Shown here one piece after another: positions 1 through 12,470 of a stretch of 64,000 nucleotides of DNA (position 1 is its first letter; each line of letters starts with the position of its first letter). The DNA lies in assembly GCA_002633005.1 (NCBI GenBank), contig NMRA01000286.1, positions 278,175 to 342,174 on the forward strand, read 5' to 3'. Below the pieces are notes generated by a model. The model saw nothing but the letters and a program-made list of their open reading frames with translations, searched no databases and was not told the origin of the DNA. The position numbers were made by a program, and so were the translations under genes. Origin of the DNA: Phoronis australis (lineage: Eukaryota; Phoronida; Phoronidae).

Positions 1-2401
1 CCTTGTACAGTAGGTGTAACAAAAGTGCAGTGAGAAATCACTCAAAAACTAAACAGTCACCAGTAAATCTCAAATAACTGGAAAACCCATGAGTCACAGA
101 GACAAGATAGTGAAGAACGATCAGTCAACAAAAGAACAGTCGCCAAGAAAAATTGACACAACTCAACAAGTCATTGCTATAAGTCATAATATAGAATGGC
201 TAACACTCCAGATAGTCGTTGATGGGATCGACTGCAACCAAATTAAAAAAATCTGCCATAGGAAGCCTGAGCTAAGGCTAGTAAATAGAAAAGTTTAAAA
301 AATTTAAAAAATGACCACCACAAAACCACCTTGCAAACCATATTAACCAAAATCAAGCTCTTGATGAAATACACAATTTTTTAAATTTTTTTGTTTAAAA
401 TCAAACAAAGATGCGGCCTACAATAGGAGTCAGTGAGTAAAAAGACACCAGAAAATTCAAAATAACTCAAAAATGGTTAAGCCTTATCAGAAAGGCATGA
501 CAAACTCCAGATAGCTATTGACAAGATCTAAACATATATCAAGTTTCAAAAGAATCCCTCAAAGGACCTTGGAGTTAGAGCTACGTCACAGCGCCATCTT
601 GAGTCCAATTCTACCCAAAAACAACAGGCCTCTAGCTTTTAACAAGATGAGTGTAGGTTTCATGTCAATCACAGGAGAAATGACAATTGCAGCATAACAG
701 AGCAACATACTTGGCATCGTTTTCGCCAAATTATAATAATCACTAAGGTTCAAGTACCAAATTTCCGAATAATGCGATAAATGCAGCTCATCACATGTGA
801 AGTCAGGTAAGAGTTCAACTCAAGTGTTGCAGTAACAACAACTAAGGCCAAAACACGAGAAAATGAGTTTCAAACAGTCCAAGACAGCCATCAGAAGCAG
901 GTGACACGTGAGCTCTGCACGACAAATAGGTAAAAAGAGCCACAACTCGAAATGGACGTAATCCAGACCGAGCTCCTAATAAAATTTTCAACTTTAAGTT
1001 AGGCATTTTAGCAGATGCAATGAAGTGCGCTTCCGTATTCATCCACACAAAAACACTCCCAATGCACTTAAAACTGAGAAACTTAAAACTCATTGGCTGG
1101 GCATTAAGTGTAACAAAGGATTTTTGTAGTGACAGGGAGGGGCACTTTCAAGTAGAATTTCATTTTGATGACAGATTTGAAAACAAGAAGCATTGAACAA
1201 CAACGTTCAAATGGTGTCACCTAATCTCAATTGAAGAAAATGAACACACCTATATTCACATCATACAGCATTTTGCATTTGCTGTAACTGTTAAGTTAGA
1301 GACTCACTATTCGAGTTCAAGCATTATCACACAAAAAGTATTGGTCACGAACACTGAAAAGTGCAATAGTGCATATTTATCTTCTACATCTCATGAAGTT
1401 AAAAAATACGATAATGAATCAAGGCCATATGAATAAAAGATGATGTTAAACATGCAGAAATTTATCTGTTCAAATAAACCAATCAGCTGGGTATGCTGTG
1501 TTTCACACACCTCGACGATACAATTCTAGGAAGCAGTGCTGGTTCCTTGTTCTTTACATTTGCACAGTGGCGGGATTATACTGACAGGTGTGGGCAGATA
1601 AAAATACACGCACTTTGAAAACTGCAAACAGTAACGGCAATAAAACACTCAGGATATCACGGAATATACAATGTGTGGAGGTGGGTACTGTTGGAGATAA
1701 AAGAAATACAAAAAATGCGATACAGCCTCTTTGATCTGGGATACATATGAACCAAATAAAAGGTGAAACTTTGCACATTTTTTTAAGCCCATTTTGTTAC
1801 TGACCAAATGTTTTAGTTTCTAAGAATAAATATTCGAACAAGACATCTCGAGTAATTATTAAGCTTCCAAAAATAACTGATTTTTAACTGCAAACAGAAG
1901 AAAAGAAAGTAAATTAAAGAAAATTTTACTAGACGAATTTTAAAGTTAATATTTTCAAAATACTTTTTCATTGCGAGCTTGATGATGCAAAAGTCGACAA
2001 GAATAAAATCTACACAGTGGTTATTTGTAGTTGTCAAAAGTTTCATAGCAGAGCACACACACACACGCACACACAATAGTGAATGAATAACGCGAAACAT
2101 CAGTACAACAATTATTACTTTATAATGCAGAGTTAACACTGATTACAACACTATTTCTACAACATTACTGGTAGAAGGTCTACTGGGGTGTACATTTAGA
2201 CACATGCATCCTTCAATATCAATTATTCTCTTACACTCCTGCTTTAATACTTCCTGATAAATTAGCAAAAACCACAAACTTGTTAATTACATTTCTTAGC
2301 AATATCCAGACTAACTACAAAACACAACTCAAGAGATTACAAGAATAACAAAAGACAGAATGAATAAATCATCAAGACTGGGGTGATAAGAAATGTCTTA
2401 C
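1..2401 (-). other. PDE3 intron 1 (partial), no further exon seen
   Basis: This stretch follows the PDE3 exon 1 donor in the direction of transcription and contains no reading frame resembling PDE3 or any other family I recognise. It holds a short (CA)n microsatellite near 2055-2077. Two loosely similar segments (about 150-270 and 440-560) both contain an ACTCCAGATAG core and look like old dispersed repeat copies. The short open frames here have no recognisable motifs. Confidence 0.6.
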
Positions 2402-3214
2402 CTGGCTTTTTTGGCTCAAAGCAGGTAACGAGGTTCTCCGACCAGACCTGTGACTGTGCGCTGCAAATCCATGAGCACTTGAGGAGCTGGACCGTCTCCG
2501 CTTAATTACAGGGATTTTCCCATCGTGCATGATCAGAGAGTTAACACGAGGCCGGACTAAAGTCTCTGTGTATTTGGCAATAATTACGCCAATCAATCCC
2601 GCCGAATAGTTCACATAGGGTCTAAGGCATTGAGGCAAATCGACTAGCGATGTGCAACTGATGAGACGCGTTAAGCTCATTGAACAAATTACAATGCAAC
2701 TATGACAAGTCTGCAGCGAAGAAAAAACACTGGCAAGGCAGATACAACTTAATACCCAGATGACTAGAAAAGGATGCGTTATGTCATGGCTTGCACTGGC
2801 AAAACACTGTCCAAAAAATTCACCTGCGTAACAAGAGCAAAAGAAAATGTAAATACTTGTGGCATGCCACGTTTTTCGCAGGTATAAAGCAATCCAGTAA
2901 AATACCGACAATACACAGAGGGTGGGAATTATCAATCCGCACAGCCTTCGAAACAATTCTCCAACATCGAAATACCCCACGATTCCCAAAAGAAAAACAC
3001 TGGCGCCAACCAGCGCAGCTAAAATTGTTCGCTGTTGGGAGCTGGACATTGACGAAATCATGACTCGCAACCAGCTTAAAACTATGTTCTGATTATCCTG
3101 CTCCAACGGCTTGGCAAAGCCAGGTACATAACCATTGTTTTCAATCTCCCCTTCGTCTTTATCACAGTCATTTTTCGACCCCCTTCGGACGGCCGTCGAT
3201 CTCAGCTGAGCCAT
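2402..3214 (-). CDS. PDE3: PDE3-type cyclic nucleotide phosphodiesterase, first coding exon (N-terminal membrane region)
   Basis: First coding exon, 271 codons, ending at a donor CAG|GTAAGA (intron begins at 2401, phase 0). The start ATG at 3214 is supported by an in-frame TAA 27 nt upstream. It matches the N-terminal region of vertebrate PDE3A/PDE3B: an acidic hydrophilic start (1-45), then about six hydrophobic segments (roughly 62-82, 91-112, 118-138, 148-168, 171-190, 200-218), then RPYVNYSAGLIGVIIAKY, KIPVIKRRRSSS (about 233-244) and RRTSLP (259-264). In PDE3 the membrane segments anchor the enzyme to endoplasmic reticulum and caveolar membranes. The RRxSLP and RRRSSS boxes are known PKA/PKB phosphorylation and 14-3-3 sites. 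The catalytic HD domain that hydrolyses cAMP/cGMP is encoded by exons beyond coordinate 1, so activity is inferred from family membership. Vertebrate paralogue assignment (A or B) is not meaningful here. Confidence 0.9.
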
Positions 3215-4185
3215 CTTGATTCCTCGATTTGTCTTCTGTATTTAAAAGGTGCATTGTGGGTATAAATATGCGAGCGATTTTACCGAACTCTGGCGATCGT
3301 ACAACAAACTACTTTTTCTGTTACTTCTCTGCGTCAGGTTCTGTAACAAAAAGTAAACAATGAAATAAATACCCACGTTAATGCCTATAGTTCGAAAGTA
3401 GCCACCTGAGCACTAGAAGCAGGTGTTGAAAAATAGTAGTTTATGTTAACGATAACCATATTCTATTGATGTATCAGTTTCGTCTATTTACACAGTAATA
3501 ACGGTCTATGTTTTATGCACTCCACTAATATAAATCAAGTTTATTACTGAGATGAATTTAGCGTTTATTACAGCGTGCATTAAAATGTCATTGTAAATGA
3601 TAGTAATAGAAAGTGATCAGATTTTACATGCGATGGTCTTTTAAATTAAAATTCCTTCAAGACTGTACGCCTTAAATGGGTTTTTAAAAATTAAAAGCAT
3701 GATAAATCATTATCACTGAGAAGATTTTCCACCCCCAAAGCGTGTTAAAATTCCAGGCCTGACATGTTTACTTTGCTTATTGAGTCCGTTGTTTGTGGTG
3801 ATCCAGGGATATATGAAGTGAACACGTGATTAGTAGACAGCAAGTCAAATCTTTCCCGCCAATTAAATTTGTAGTGGTTTCTGTTAATAGTTCACCTATG
3901 TTTTAAAAGTTAAAGACACAGCTCTTGCTAAAGAAAGGATCGTGAAGGTGATTTTCTAAAAAAATCTATAATGTAAGGGCTAAAATTAGGCCACGATCAA
4001 GACTCCGGTGCCAACTCATTTAATAGATCATGTTCAAACGTTATGGCAGAAATCCCAGTCATTCGCTAATGCTCGGTTTATGAACACCCCTCCATCATTT
4101 GGTATTCATGTCATACAGGCAGATCATTACGTCAAAATGTCTTGGAGTCATTCGTATATACTTGTACATGTGTGATTGTGTTAAG

Positions 4186-4539
4186 TTAAAGCCGTGCTTT
4201 GCCTTGCTTAGCTAGCTAAAGTGAACATCGACTAGCCATTTTATTCTCATAAAATTGTTTCCTTGCTGTGCTATGATTCTGATTCCGTCATTTCCAACTC
4301 AAAGTCACAGGAAGTCCCGCCATGTGCAATTTTCTAATTCGCAGTTTTAGGGATGACCAACCCCAACAAACTCTGGAACGTTTCCTTGAGTCGCTGATGG
4401 TTTTGATGTTTTTACTGGTAACGGAAATGAAAATTATGACAGCAGGGAAATAACGCGAGACCAATTATTATATGAGAGTAAAAGACCTAAATTCGATTCT
4501 CATTTTTAGCCAGAAAAACAGAGCGAAATGTAGCTTTAA
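4186..4539. mobile_element. MITE-like element, copy 1 (TTAAAG terminal inverted repeats)
   Basis: The left end begins TTAAAGCCGTGCTTTGCC and the right end reads GCGAAATGTAGCTTTAA, so the termini are inverted repeats of the form TTAAAG(C)-T-CATTT. The inner region shares recognisable blocks (AATTCGCAGTTTTAGG, CTGATGGTTTTGATG) with 41064-41392 in MAN2C1 intron 14, in the same orientation. There is no coding capacity. This is probably a non-autonomous DNA transposon of about 330-350 bp. Confidence 0.55.
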
Positions 4540-7500
4540 ACAAGTAAAAAATCTCAAGTGAATCACAGTTGTCGTTAAGGGTCAGTTAAGAATGGCAACG
4601 TTGAGTTAGCGAACTCTTGGGTGCATAATAACCCGCTTGTTCACAGAGACTCTAATATGAGACACGGAGACGGCTACCGACATGGCAATGGCTGGCAATT
4701 GTTATTTGTTTTCTGATAAACATTCATTTTTATGAATGAAGCAGATAAGAATTTCGTGGGTGGGTCCATTATTCATTTGTCAGTTTGATGAAGGAGATAT
4801 GTCATAAGTTTATAAATTATGCGATGACTCCTTTCAGCTGCAAAATATCCTCAGTGAAGAACTTATTCATTGTCTCAGTCTCACGGGGTATAGTGACTAT
4901 TTGGTACGGCCGTGCGCATATGCAAATAAATGTTTTGGGGTAGGCCTACTCAATTCCAACTTCTTATCGCAAATTGAGTGATTATTTTTTGAAAGAAGAT
5001 AATTTTGTGAACATGGACAAGTCGTCTCGTATAACTCCTTCTGCTTTTAGTTAAGACTTTATCTCGGTAATGATTCCGTGACAAATTTGTCAAAGAGCTT
5101 GAGTCACAGAGAATCTACGATAATCATATGGCGGGGGGGTGATTGCAAGATTATACAATGACGGAAGTTTGCAGTAAATTATGGTGCCCAGGATTTGTAG
5201 GTAGCACGAAAGTAACTGCCATGAAAGTCATACATTCGTATTGTTAGTAAGTAACATCACATTTTTGTTTCAAAAACTAAAAGCGGGAATCCTTTGCAGA
5301 GAGTTAAATGAGAAAGGGGTCCTTCATAATGAATCTTGCAGTGAAAAAGCACTCATATGCAAGACACTTTTTTATTCACTTTAGTACAAAATTTCCTGGG
5401 TCCAACGCGATACCCTGTGTGGTAAGTGTTGCAAAATATGGTAACAGAGGTTGTCGTCAACTTTCCATTGGAGTTATGCCAGAAGCGAGGCAATTAAACG
5501 AAGGACAATTAACTCAGAAGAGGGCTTCAGAGAGTCTTGAACTCTCTGCATGCTTGTTCATCTTTGCGTTGATGTAATGCAAGATTCACAGGTGGCCCCC
5601 AAGCCTTTATTCACCGTCAGATCCCCATGTCAAAATCCTACTTTTCATACTTCTACATTAATGAGGAGCAAAACAAATCGATAGAAGTCGTACGTTTGGA
5701 AGCAGTATATGTGATTGAATGCTTTATAAATCACAGTTCATTTCATTCTATACAGTGTTAATCTTTTTTAACGATTTCGTGTGGGTAGTCCTGTGGTAGG
5801 CTATAGTATATCATCACATCACCTAGTGGTCCTGCGTAATGTGACCAGAGGGTGACGTCATCACAGGGGAATTAATACTTGAAGATCGAATTAAAAAGGT
5901 TCGATGAGAACACCAGCTGAATGTCCGAATCAATGACAAAGCCATCATCTTTTAGTAGAAACCATGGAAATGCAAATGCTATTGCAGGCGGGGTCGAGGA
6001 CAGGGGGTACTCGAGAAAAGAAAGACAGCACGAAACAGATAGAAAAGAAATATTTGCCTACTACCAGTGTCGTCGCCTTTACTGTTGGGGGACCTGGCCA
6101 TTTCTGTTAGGGCTAGAAACTGTTTACTGAAATATAGATAGTATAATGCTCTTGAGAAGACGTTCTTGGTGATAGACTTCATAATTTGAAAAGTCAGAGA
6201 AAAAAGATTTTCCAATGCAAATTGACTCAGATTTATTCAACAACACTGAAGTTCTTCACGGAGACCTTTCTAGAAAGGGGTAATGAAATCATCTGTCGAC
6301 CCTTTTCTCGTTTTTTTTTTAATGCATATCACTTGTCATAAATTAGGAACTTGACGGAGAGGACTGGGCCACTGAATATGAAAGAAACTCAGTTATTTCA
6401 AAGACAGGAAACAAGCTGTAGTTGGTGCTCCCATCATGGCTCCTCTTTTCCTGTTTTTATATATCTTCATATATCGTCTTAACTTAAGGGACCGCTCACG
6501 GAGGAGGGTCACAGTGATGAAATCAATTGCCCCTCTGTTTTCCTGTTTTTTGGAAATCGTACAACCGCCACCTCTTGGAGGGTCACCCGACGATGAAATT
6601 AATAGTCACTGTTTACCAGGGTTTGATGATATAGTCTTTCGTCCTCTTTTAGATGGACGGCCCGGGGTCATCACCCCCTTCCTTTAAATTCGACATTGTT
6701 AACTGTTATGTAGGTGGAGACAATATTTCAAATTGGTTGAAAACCTTCAACGAATGTTCGCTGCGAAATACCGCACCATCAATGCATGTGGCCAAAACAA
6801 CAAAAGATGTGAAGTTGCAGTGATGAAAAACTAAAGCGTTGACCGCTTTCGAAAAGATAAATATTTGACGTACTTTTAACTCTACTATTTTTGAATTTCT
6901 AAAAGCCACCATGCTTGATGGGGTTATAAAAATACTCATACTTTTTCTCAAAGAATTCCACGAATAGTATTTCTTTTGAAAATCATTATTAGAAAAGGTT
7001 GATTAATGAAGAAGTTATTCCACTAAAACTCGGACATGTCGATCAGACTATCGGATGTACATCAATCGACAAATATAAACACAAATTTCTGTGACTTATG
7101 GAGGGGCTCTAATTCTTCGGTATGCGGACCTTTTACTAAAAAAAAAACAAAAAAACGGGGCCACTAGGTTCAGGCCTGCCAATCCGATCAGCGCGCCGAA
7201 TTCCTGTAGAGTTTGTGGACGTTTGTATCGTTTACCCGGAATTTTTGTTTCACTGAGGCTGACCGTTTTGCCCAATTCGCCAAATTGGAGGGCTCGTTCG
7301 AGCCCCTCCCCGAGCCTTCCCCCCTCTGGGTGCGTCCATGCATGACCCTGATAAAGTGAACTTCCCCAAACTGGGCCCTAATGAAGTGAATTTGGACGGT
7401 AGACCTCATTTTGTTATCCGAAATAAACGAAATTATAGGTGAAATTTCCGAGACGACGTTCCGTCTCTACTAAGCTACTTACATCTCGAAATGATATTAT

Positions 7501-7749
7501 TTCTCCAGAGTTAATCAGCACCACTAGTTTCTTGCGTTGTTTTCATATCCCTAAAGAGCGATTTTGTCAGTGTATCTCTTTGGAACCCTAATAATTTAGT
7601 TTCATAAAAATACTCCCAAAGGTCGAAATTATACCATAAACTTAATGTACGTAATGCTTTCAAATATAAAAAATGGCCCCTTTCGTGAAATTTTGTTCAA
7701 ACCTCTGGGTACCCAATTTTGTGATGGCGGATTCCCTGAGGTTTGTTCC

Positions 7750-8055
7750 CCAAACTATCGGTGGCCAAATGGGTGAACTTTACGGACGCAAATTGCGTGC
7801 GTAAATTAATTCTTGTTAGAGTCGTAAATGAACTTTTAAATGCGTAAACAAATTATTTGCGGCGTAAAGTAACTTTTAACGGCGCAAAGTAATTATTTGC
7901 GGCATAAATTAAAGTTAGTTTACGTGCTTAATTTATGCCATTAAAAGTTAATAATTAATTTACGCCTCTAACAAGAATTAATTTAAGTAATCCATGTAAT
8001 TTACGTGCGTAACGTTCACTCATTTTGCCAACGATAACAAACAGCAAAATTCGCG
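7750..8055. mobile_element. Foldback / MITE-like inverted-repeat element
   Basis: The left arm starting near 7755 (ATCGGTGGCCAAATGGGTGA) is matched in reverse complement by the right arm ending near 8034 (ATCGTTGGCAAAATGAGTGA). The pairing continues inward through TTACG-ACG-AAATT and TTAATTCTTGTTAGAG-CGTAAAT. The centre carries several degenerate GGCGTAAA-TAACTTTTAA blocks, so the element is both palindromic and internally repetitive. It has no coding capacity. Confidence 0.6.
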
Positions 8056-8295
8056 GCCAAAGGGAGGGGTGCGAAAACGGTGACAACCTGGGGTGGCAGA
8101 ATTGATGACGATGGGGGAGAATGGAAAAATTCTGGCCCATGGTGGAGGAGCATAAATTTGGGCGAAGTCAAACTAGTTTGTGTCCCACAATCACGCTTAC
8201 CTTCCTAAGGGCCAGTATTCCTATTGCTTTCTCGGCATACTTGTACAGTAGGACTGCTGTTAGGCTAACATTAGTTTCAGCACCTTACAATAAGT

Positions 8296-8370
8296 AGTGC
8301 ACGGGCCTGTCAACGTCATCCTCGTCGTGGTCATTCTTGTCATCATTGTTATTGTCGTCGTCATCATCAT
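8296..8370. repeat. Degenerate GTC/ATC trinucleotide tract
   Basis: A run built mostly from GTC, ATC and related triplets lies between about 8296 and 8370. It is low-complexity sequence with no evident function. Confidence 0.6.
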
Positions 8371-8524
8371 GATCAAAATGTATATAATATGTGTAAAAAT
8401 AATATATGTAAGTTCAATGTGCTTTTTATATTTTTTATCCATTTTTTTTCTCCAAATCTGTACGCTACCAGCTTAAGTGGCTATAAACCGCGTCAAAGAC
8501 ATTAACTTTTGATACCGCTATAAA

Positions 8525-8765
8525 ATTGGTGTCAACTTTTTCCCTACTCAGACGAGAAGTAGCTCTTGGTCTTGCGCAGTACCGACAGTTCACTGATGCT
8601 CGCGACCACGTTTGGCAAATAAAACGACACACTATGACAAGCCAACTTGTAGAGCGGCTGAGCTTGGTCTCAATCAAACGGCAATAAACTTCAGTTCTTT
8701 TCAGATACAGAAATCCCATGTGTGTTGATCAAGGAAAACTTTGAGATCCATTTCATAAAGATAAT
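8525..8765. repeat. Dispersed repeat, copy 1 of a direct pair with 9140-9335
   Basis: Shared blocks in the same order and orientation occur here and at 9140-9335: ACTCAG(g)-GAGAAGT, TTGGTCTTGC, ACCGACAGTT, GACAAG, and a terminal GAGA(t/c)CCA(t)TTTCATAA segment. The two copies are strongly diverged and offset by about 600 bp. No coding capacity is seen. Confidence 0.45.
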
Positions 8766-9139
8766 TTGTTTTAATAGACGGAAAGTGGGTTTATAGCCGT
8801 CTTAGGAACATCATAGACACAAGTAGCCTACGTGTACACATTCACAGACCATATTGCAGATGCGCTTGACAATGTAAGTGAATATACGACTTGCCGAGCA
8901 TTTCTGAAGTAATCCCCACTAACATAAAACCCAGGGACTTTTCGAAAAAAATTACCAAAACATCCCCCATGGACTGCATTTTTGGCACGGGACGATGGTA
9001 TGGAAAATGTGGTCAGATTTCAACTTGTCCTCAATTATGGTCCCTAAAGAACCTCAAACGCGCAAAAAACGCGCTCCGTTGAAGAAATTAATTTTTGCAT
9101 TAGACCTCCTGCTGTTGTAACATTCATCTCGATATATTC

Positions 9140-9335
9140 CTTACTCAGGTGAGAAGTGATTTTTGGTCTTGCAAAGAACCGACAGTTTATTATTGCTCGG
9201 CGATTAAAATGACACGACATGACAAGACACTTGCAGAGTCAAAGCCAATCTCAAGCAATAACGAGCCACTTTTCAACCTCAGAAACATTACATATCTTGA
9301 ATAAGGAAAAAATTGAGACCAATTTCATAACAGCA
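9140..9335. repeat. Dispersed repeat, copy 2 of a direct pair with 8525-8765
   Basis: Second diverged copy of the unit at 8525-8765. It contains the same ordered blocks from the GAGAAGT segment through GAGACCAATTTCATAA. Confidence 0.45.
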
Positions 9336-11118
9336 TTGGTCTAGACAAAAAGTTGGGGTTTTTTTGTCACGAAAGGCGTGTTTATAACCGTTGTTAAAAG
9401 TTTCAACTTGTATTGTTGACTCGTCGTTGGAGGCGCCACTCAGGTTTACTCTTACTGACGTATAGTCCCAAGAAAATCACGAAAATACAAGACCATGCAA
9501 GTCCTCGCCAGAGATCACTATGAATAAAAAGCGAAACACGTGATCATACCAGCTCCTCTTGAGATTGTCTTGGGGTAGGTCTGTACAATCTGTCGCAATT
9601 TGAGGGTCACGTCATTGTGCAATTACACAAAATACAAACTGTCGCAACGAAAAATTACGACACAGTCCTTGCGAAGTTCTGCACAAGGTGTCGCAATTTT
9701 ATGACCGCCATAGTTAGTGCTGCTGGTCTAATAAATTGAGCCTCCTTTTTGTTTTGTTTTGGTGGGGGTGCGCAAGTGACTCTTGAATGAAACGTACGCC
9801 CAACGCAAAAAAGTTTAGATTTCTTCTGAAAAGATTTGAGAAGGTATACAAACTGTAACGAAAAGAAACACAAGACCAATCAATTTAGGTTCGTGGTGTA
9901 GCTTCACAGAGCGTCTTCTGTCACATTATATCAATCAAAAATCATTTATTTTTGGCTGACGTTAGTGAAGTCCCTTGGACACATAGCTCATCGCATTATA
10001 TGAGTGATATCTTCTAACTACGGAGTGCATTCTCTGACTGTATGGATTACTGTATTGTGAATTGAATAACAATTACACGATGATATGAATAATAATGCCT
10101 TTCAGTCACGTTATCGTTAGTGCATCGGCCCTGCAAAGTCGGTATTCGTACAGCAGTCGAACAGCAGCAAGACACTTTATTGATCTCGGCAAACTGTAAT
10201 TAGTTTCATGAAAATCGGTTCTGAAGATCACATTCTGTATATTGTTTGGACTGGTCAGTGCAATCCCTTCAAAGACTGTGATCGCCAAATTCGAGATCGA
10301 CAAAATAAATCACCCTCTGCAAGTTCGCCCCAAACTGTTGACTAGCCACTGAAGAAATTAATGAACGTGTAGCTCTAACGCTTCCGACACTGGTGATAAC
10401 AGTGGAGTGACTATAATCCTGTCGTCCATCACAAAATTCAGCTTTTGATTTAAACCACTTACCTTTGTGAAATTGGTCTCAAATGATCCGTTTGTCAAAT
10501 TAGAAGTGAATTCAAGGCTCCAGACTGACAGTTGGTCATGATTGCTTGAAACCAGGCTTCACTAGTTGGCTTGTCATTTAAGGAGCCGAACGTGGTCTCA
10601 GAGAACAATGAGCTCAGTGTCCGTTCTTTGCAAATGAAGAAATCATTTATCATCTGAATCAGCCACGACGGTAGGTGGTCTAAAGCAAAAGTTCGCTTCA
10701 AATAACGGTACTGTCATCAAGCCAATTGTATTTCACAAAAACAAACACTTAGTGTGTGTTTTTTGAGAGCGCAATTTTATGTTTTGATGGAGCAGTGACT
10801 TTCTGCCGCTACAAAAGCATTTGCATCTGCCTATGGTCATTCATATTTTTGTTTTATATTATAGTGGGCGTAATTAGTGCGCTGAGCTTACTCTGCCTTA
10901 CGGAGGGCACGGGCCTACGTGGCAATCCACTGAAGGACACAAAGGGTACGCGAGGTAGACACTAAAAATCAAGCAATGGCGCAGGGCACACGGAATCACT
11001 TATAACGGCTCCAATAAAAGAATTTTACGAAACGTGCTTCACCATTTCCCCACTAAAGGGAGCATCTATCTATACGACAAGGTGCCTTCAAAGGGTTCAC
11101 CCAATTCGGAACTCTATA

Positions 11119-12470
11119 TTTAAAGGCAAAAGCAACCTTTTTCATGTCACTTTTAGCGAAAATAAGGTTCGTTGATTATCCCAGACACATGTTTCAATTA
11201 TTTACAGCGTTTCGTAATTTGATTAATTTCTCGTCCTCTACTCCGGAAGTGACGTTTTGGGAGGCAAGATTTTCGCGCCAATTTCTTTTCATTATAGTCT
11301 GACTGTGATAGCTGTCGAGTCAGTGATTGTTCTACCTCGGTTGTGATAAGTTCGGTCGTCGTTTGCTTTTGTTTACAAGTCAGTCAACATGCCACGCTGT
11401 TGCTGCGTGCCGGGATGTACTCATTATCGTCTCACACGCGCTTTGGGTACCTTGCGTCGCTTTCCGAAGGACGACACACTTCGCCGTGCTTGACTAGCTC
11501 GTTCACGAGAAGAACCCAGCACTACCCGTCCACGCAACGTACAGAACAGTGGAGGGTTACCGAGTGTGTGGCAAGCATTTTCTGCAGTCAGATTATGACA
11601 GGGATATGTACGCTGAATTAATGAAGGTCCCTAGCTGCGAAACAACGCCTGAAGAAGAGTACCATACCGTCGCTGTTGATTCCCGGCCGTGCCCCATCGC
11701 CAAACCCGAGAAGTGCGTTTTTGAAGCGAGAAGCCTCGCGAGCTGTGGCCACTATATACAGTGACTGAAGGCACTTCATCTACTGTCACCCGTGCCTCCA
11801 AACGTACCCCCATTGCGTGCAATTCCGGGAAATAGCAGTGATTCGCCCTGTGTTGTTGTCTCTAGCCCCGGCAGAGCCTGTAAGCAGCCCTGCAGCGATG
11901 TTGAGTAGTTGGAGTGAATACAGGCCCAGTTCGACACCCAGTGAAGAGGACAGTTCGTCATCCAATGAACAGATCGGTGAGCCTATGTTTGACAAGTTTA
12001 TTGTGGACTTGTATTGGAGCTATTTGGAAGGTGCCAGGTGTGTGACGAGGGAGTCACACGGCGGGATGTAAGCAGTTTGGGTGCTCAGATCACCCTCCCG
12101 TGGGAGTGTGTCGCGGGAAACTCGGGCAAGTGGGACAGTTCTTCCTCTGTACGTGAGACGATAATGAGTACACCCCAGTACGCAGCAACAGCGTGGCATG
12201 TTGACTGCCTCGTAATCAAAAGCAAACGACGACCGAACTTATAACAACCGAGGTAAAAACAATGACTGACTCGACTGCTCTCACAGTCAGACTATATGAA
12301 AAGAAATTGGGGCGAAATTCTTGCCTCCCAAAACCTCACTTCCGGAGTAGACGACGAGTAATTAATTAAATTAAGAAAAGCAGTAAATAAGTGAAAAATA
12401 TGTCTGGGATAATCAAGGAACCTTATTTTTGCTAAAAATGACATGAAAAAAGGTTGTCTTCGCCTTTAAA
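11119..12470 (+). mobile_element. THAP-transposase-derived DNA transposon, defective, ~250-bp TIRs
   Basis: The element starts ATTTAAAGGCAAAAGCAACC and ends, on the other strand, ATTTAAAGGCGAAGACAACC. The inverted match continues for about 250 bp at each end (about 11119-11372 and 12217-12470), through CATGTCA-TTTTAGC-AAAATAAGG, CTCCGGAAGTGA, a GGGAGGCAAGA block and CGTCGTTTGCTTTTG. Between the arms lies a broken THAP-domain gene on the plus strand and a second conserved segment with FDKFIVDL. A shorter copy lies at 61162-62072. I could not identify a convincing target-site duplication. THAP domains are found in P-element-type and some other DNA transposases, and the exact superfamily is undetermined. 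Confidence 0.75.
11389..11765 (+). pseudogene. Broken THAP zinc-finger domain of transposase
   Basis: From the ATG at 11389 the frame reads [13 protein letters not shown] and then LRRFPKDDTLRRA, matching the C2CH THAP pattern (Cys-x2-4-Cys near the N-terminus, an F-PKD block, then Trp). A TGA at 11491-11493 stands where the conserved Trp after LRRA is expected. The end of the domain (YRVCGKHFLQSDY) continues in a different frame around 11549-11620, so there is at least one frameshift as well. THAP domains bind the transposon ends. This copy cannot make an intact protein. Confidence 0.7.

Larger units (their letters stand above)
3215..11118. other. Intergenic region between divergent PDE3 and MAN2C1, repeat-rich
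   Basis: I see no coding exon in this interval. The first ~150 bases to the right of 3214 must hold the PDE3 5' UTR and promoter, but no clear core promoter element is visible. Beyond that the sequence is a mosaic of decayed repeats, the clearest of which are listed separately (4186-4539, 7750-8055, 8525-8765 with 9140-9335). Open frames such as 5308-5577 and 6436-6687 have no domain signature or splice support. Confidence 0.55.

Noticed and set aside
1813-2139. Minus-strand 108-codon open frame in PDE3 intron 1
   Set aside because: AT-driven hydrophobic composition, no homology recognised and no splice sites that would connect it to PDE3.
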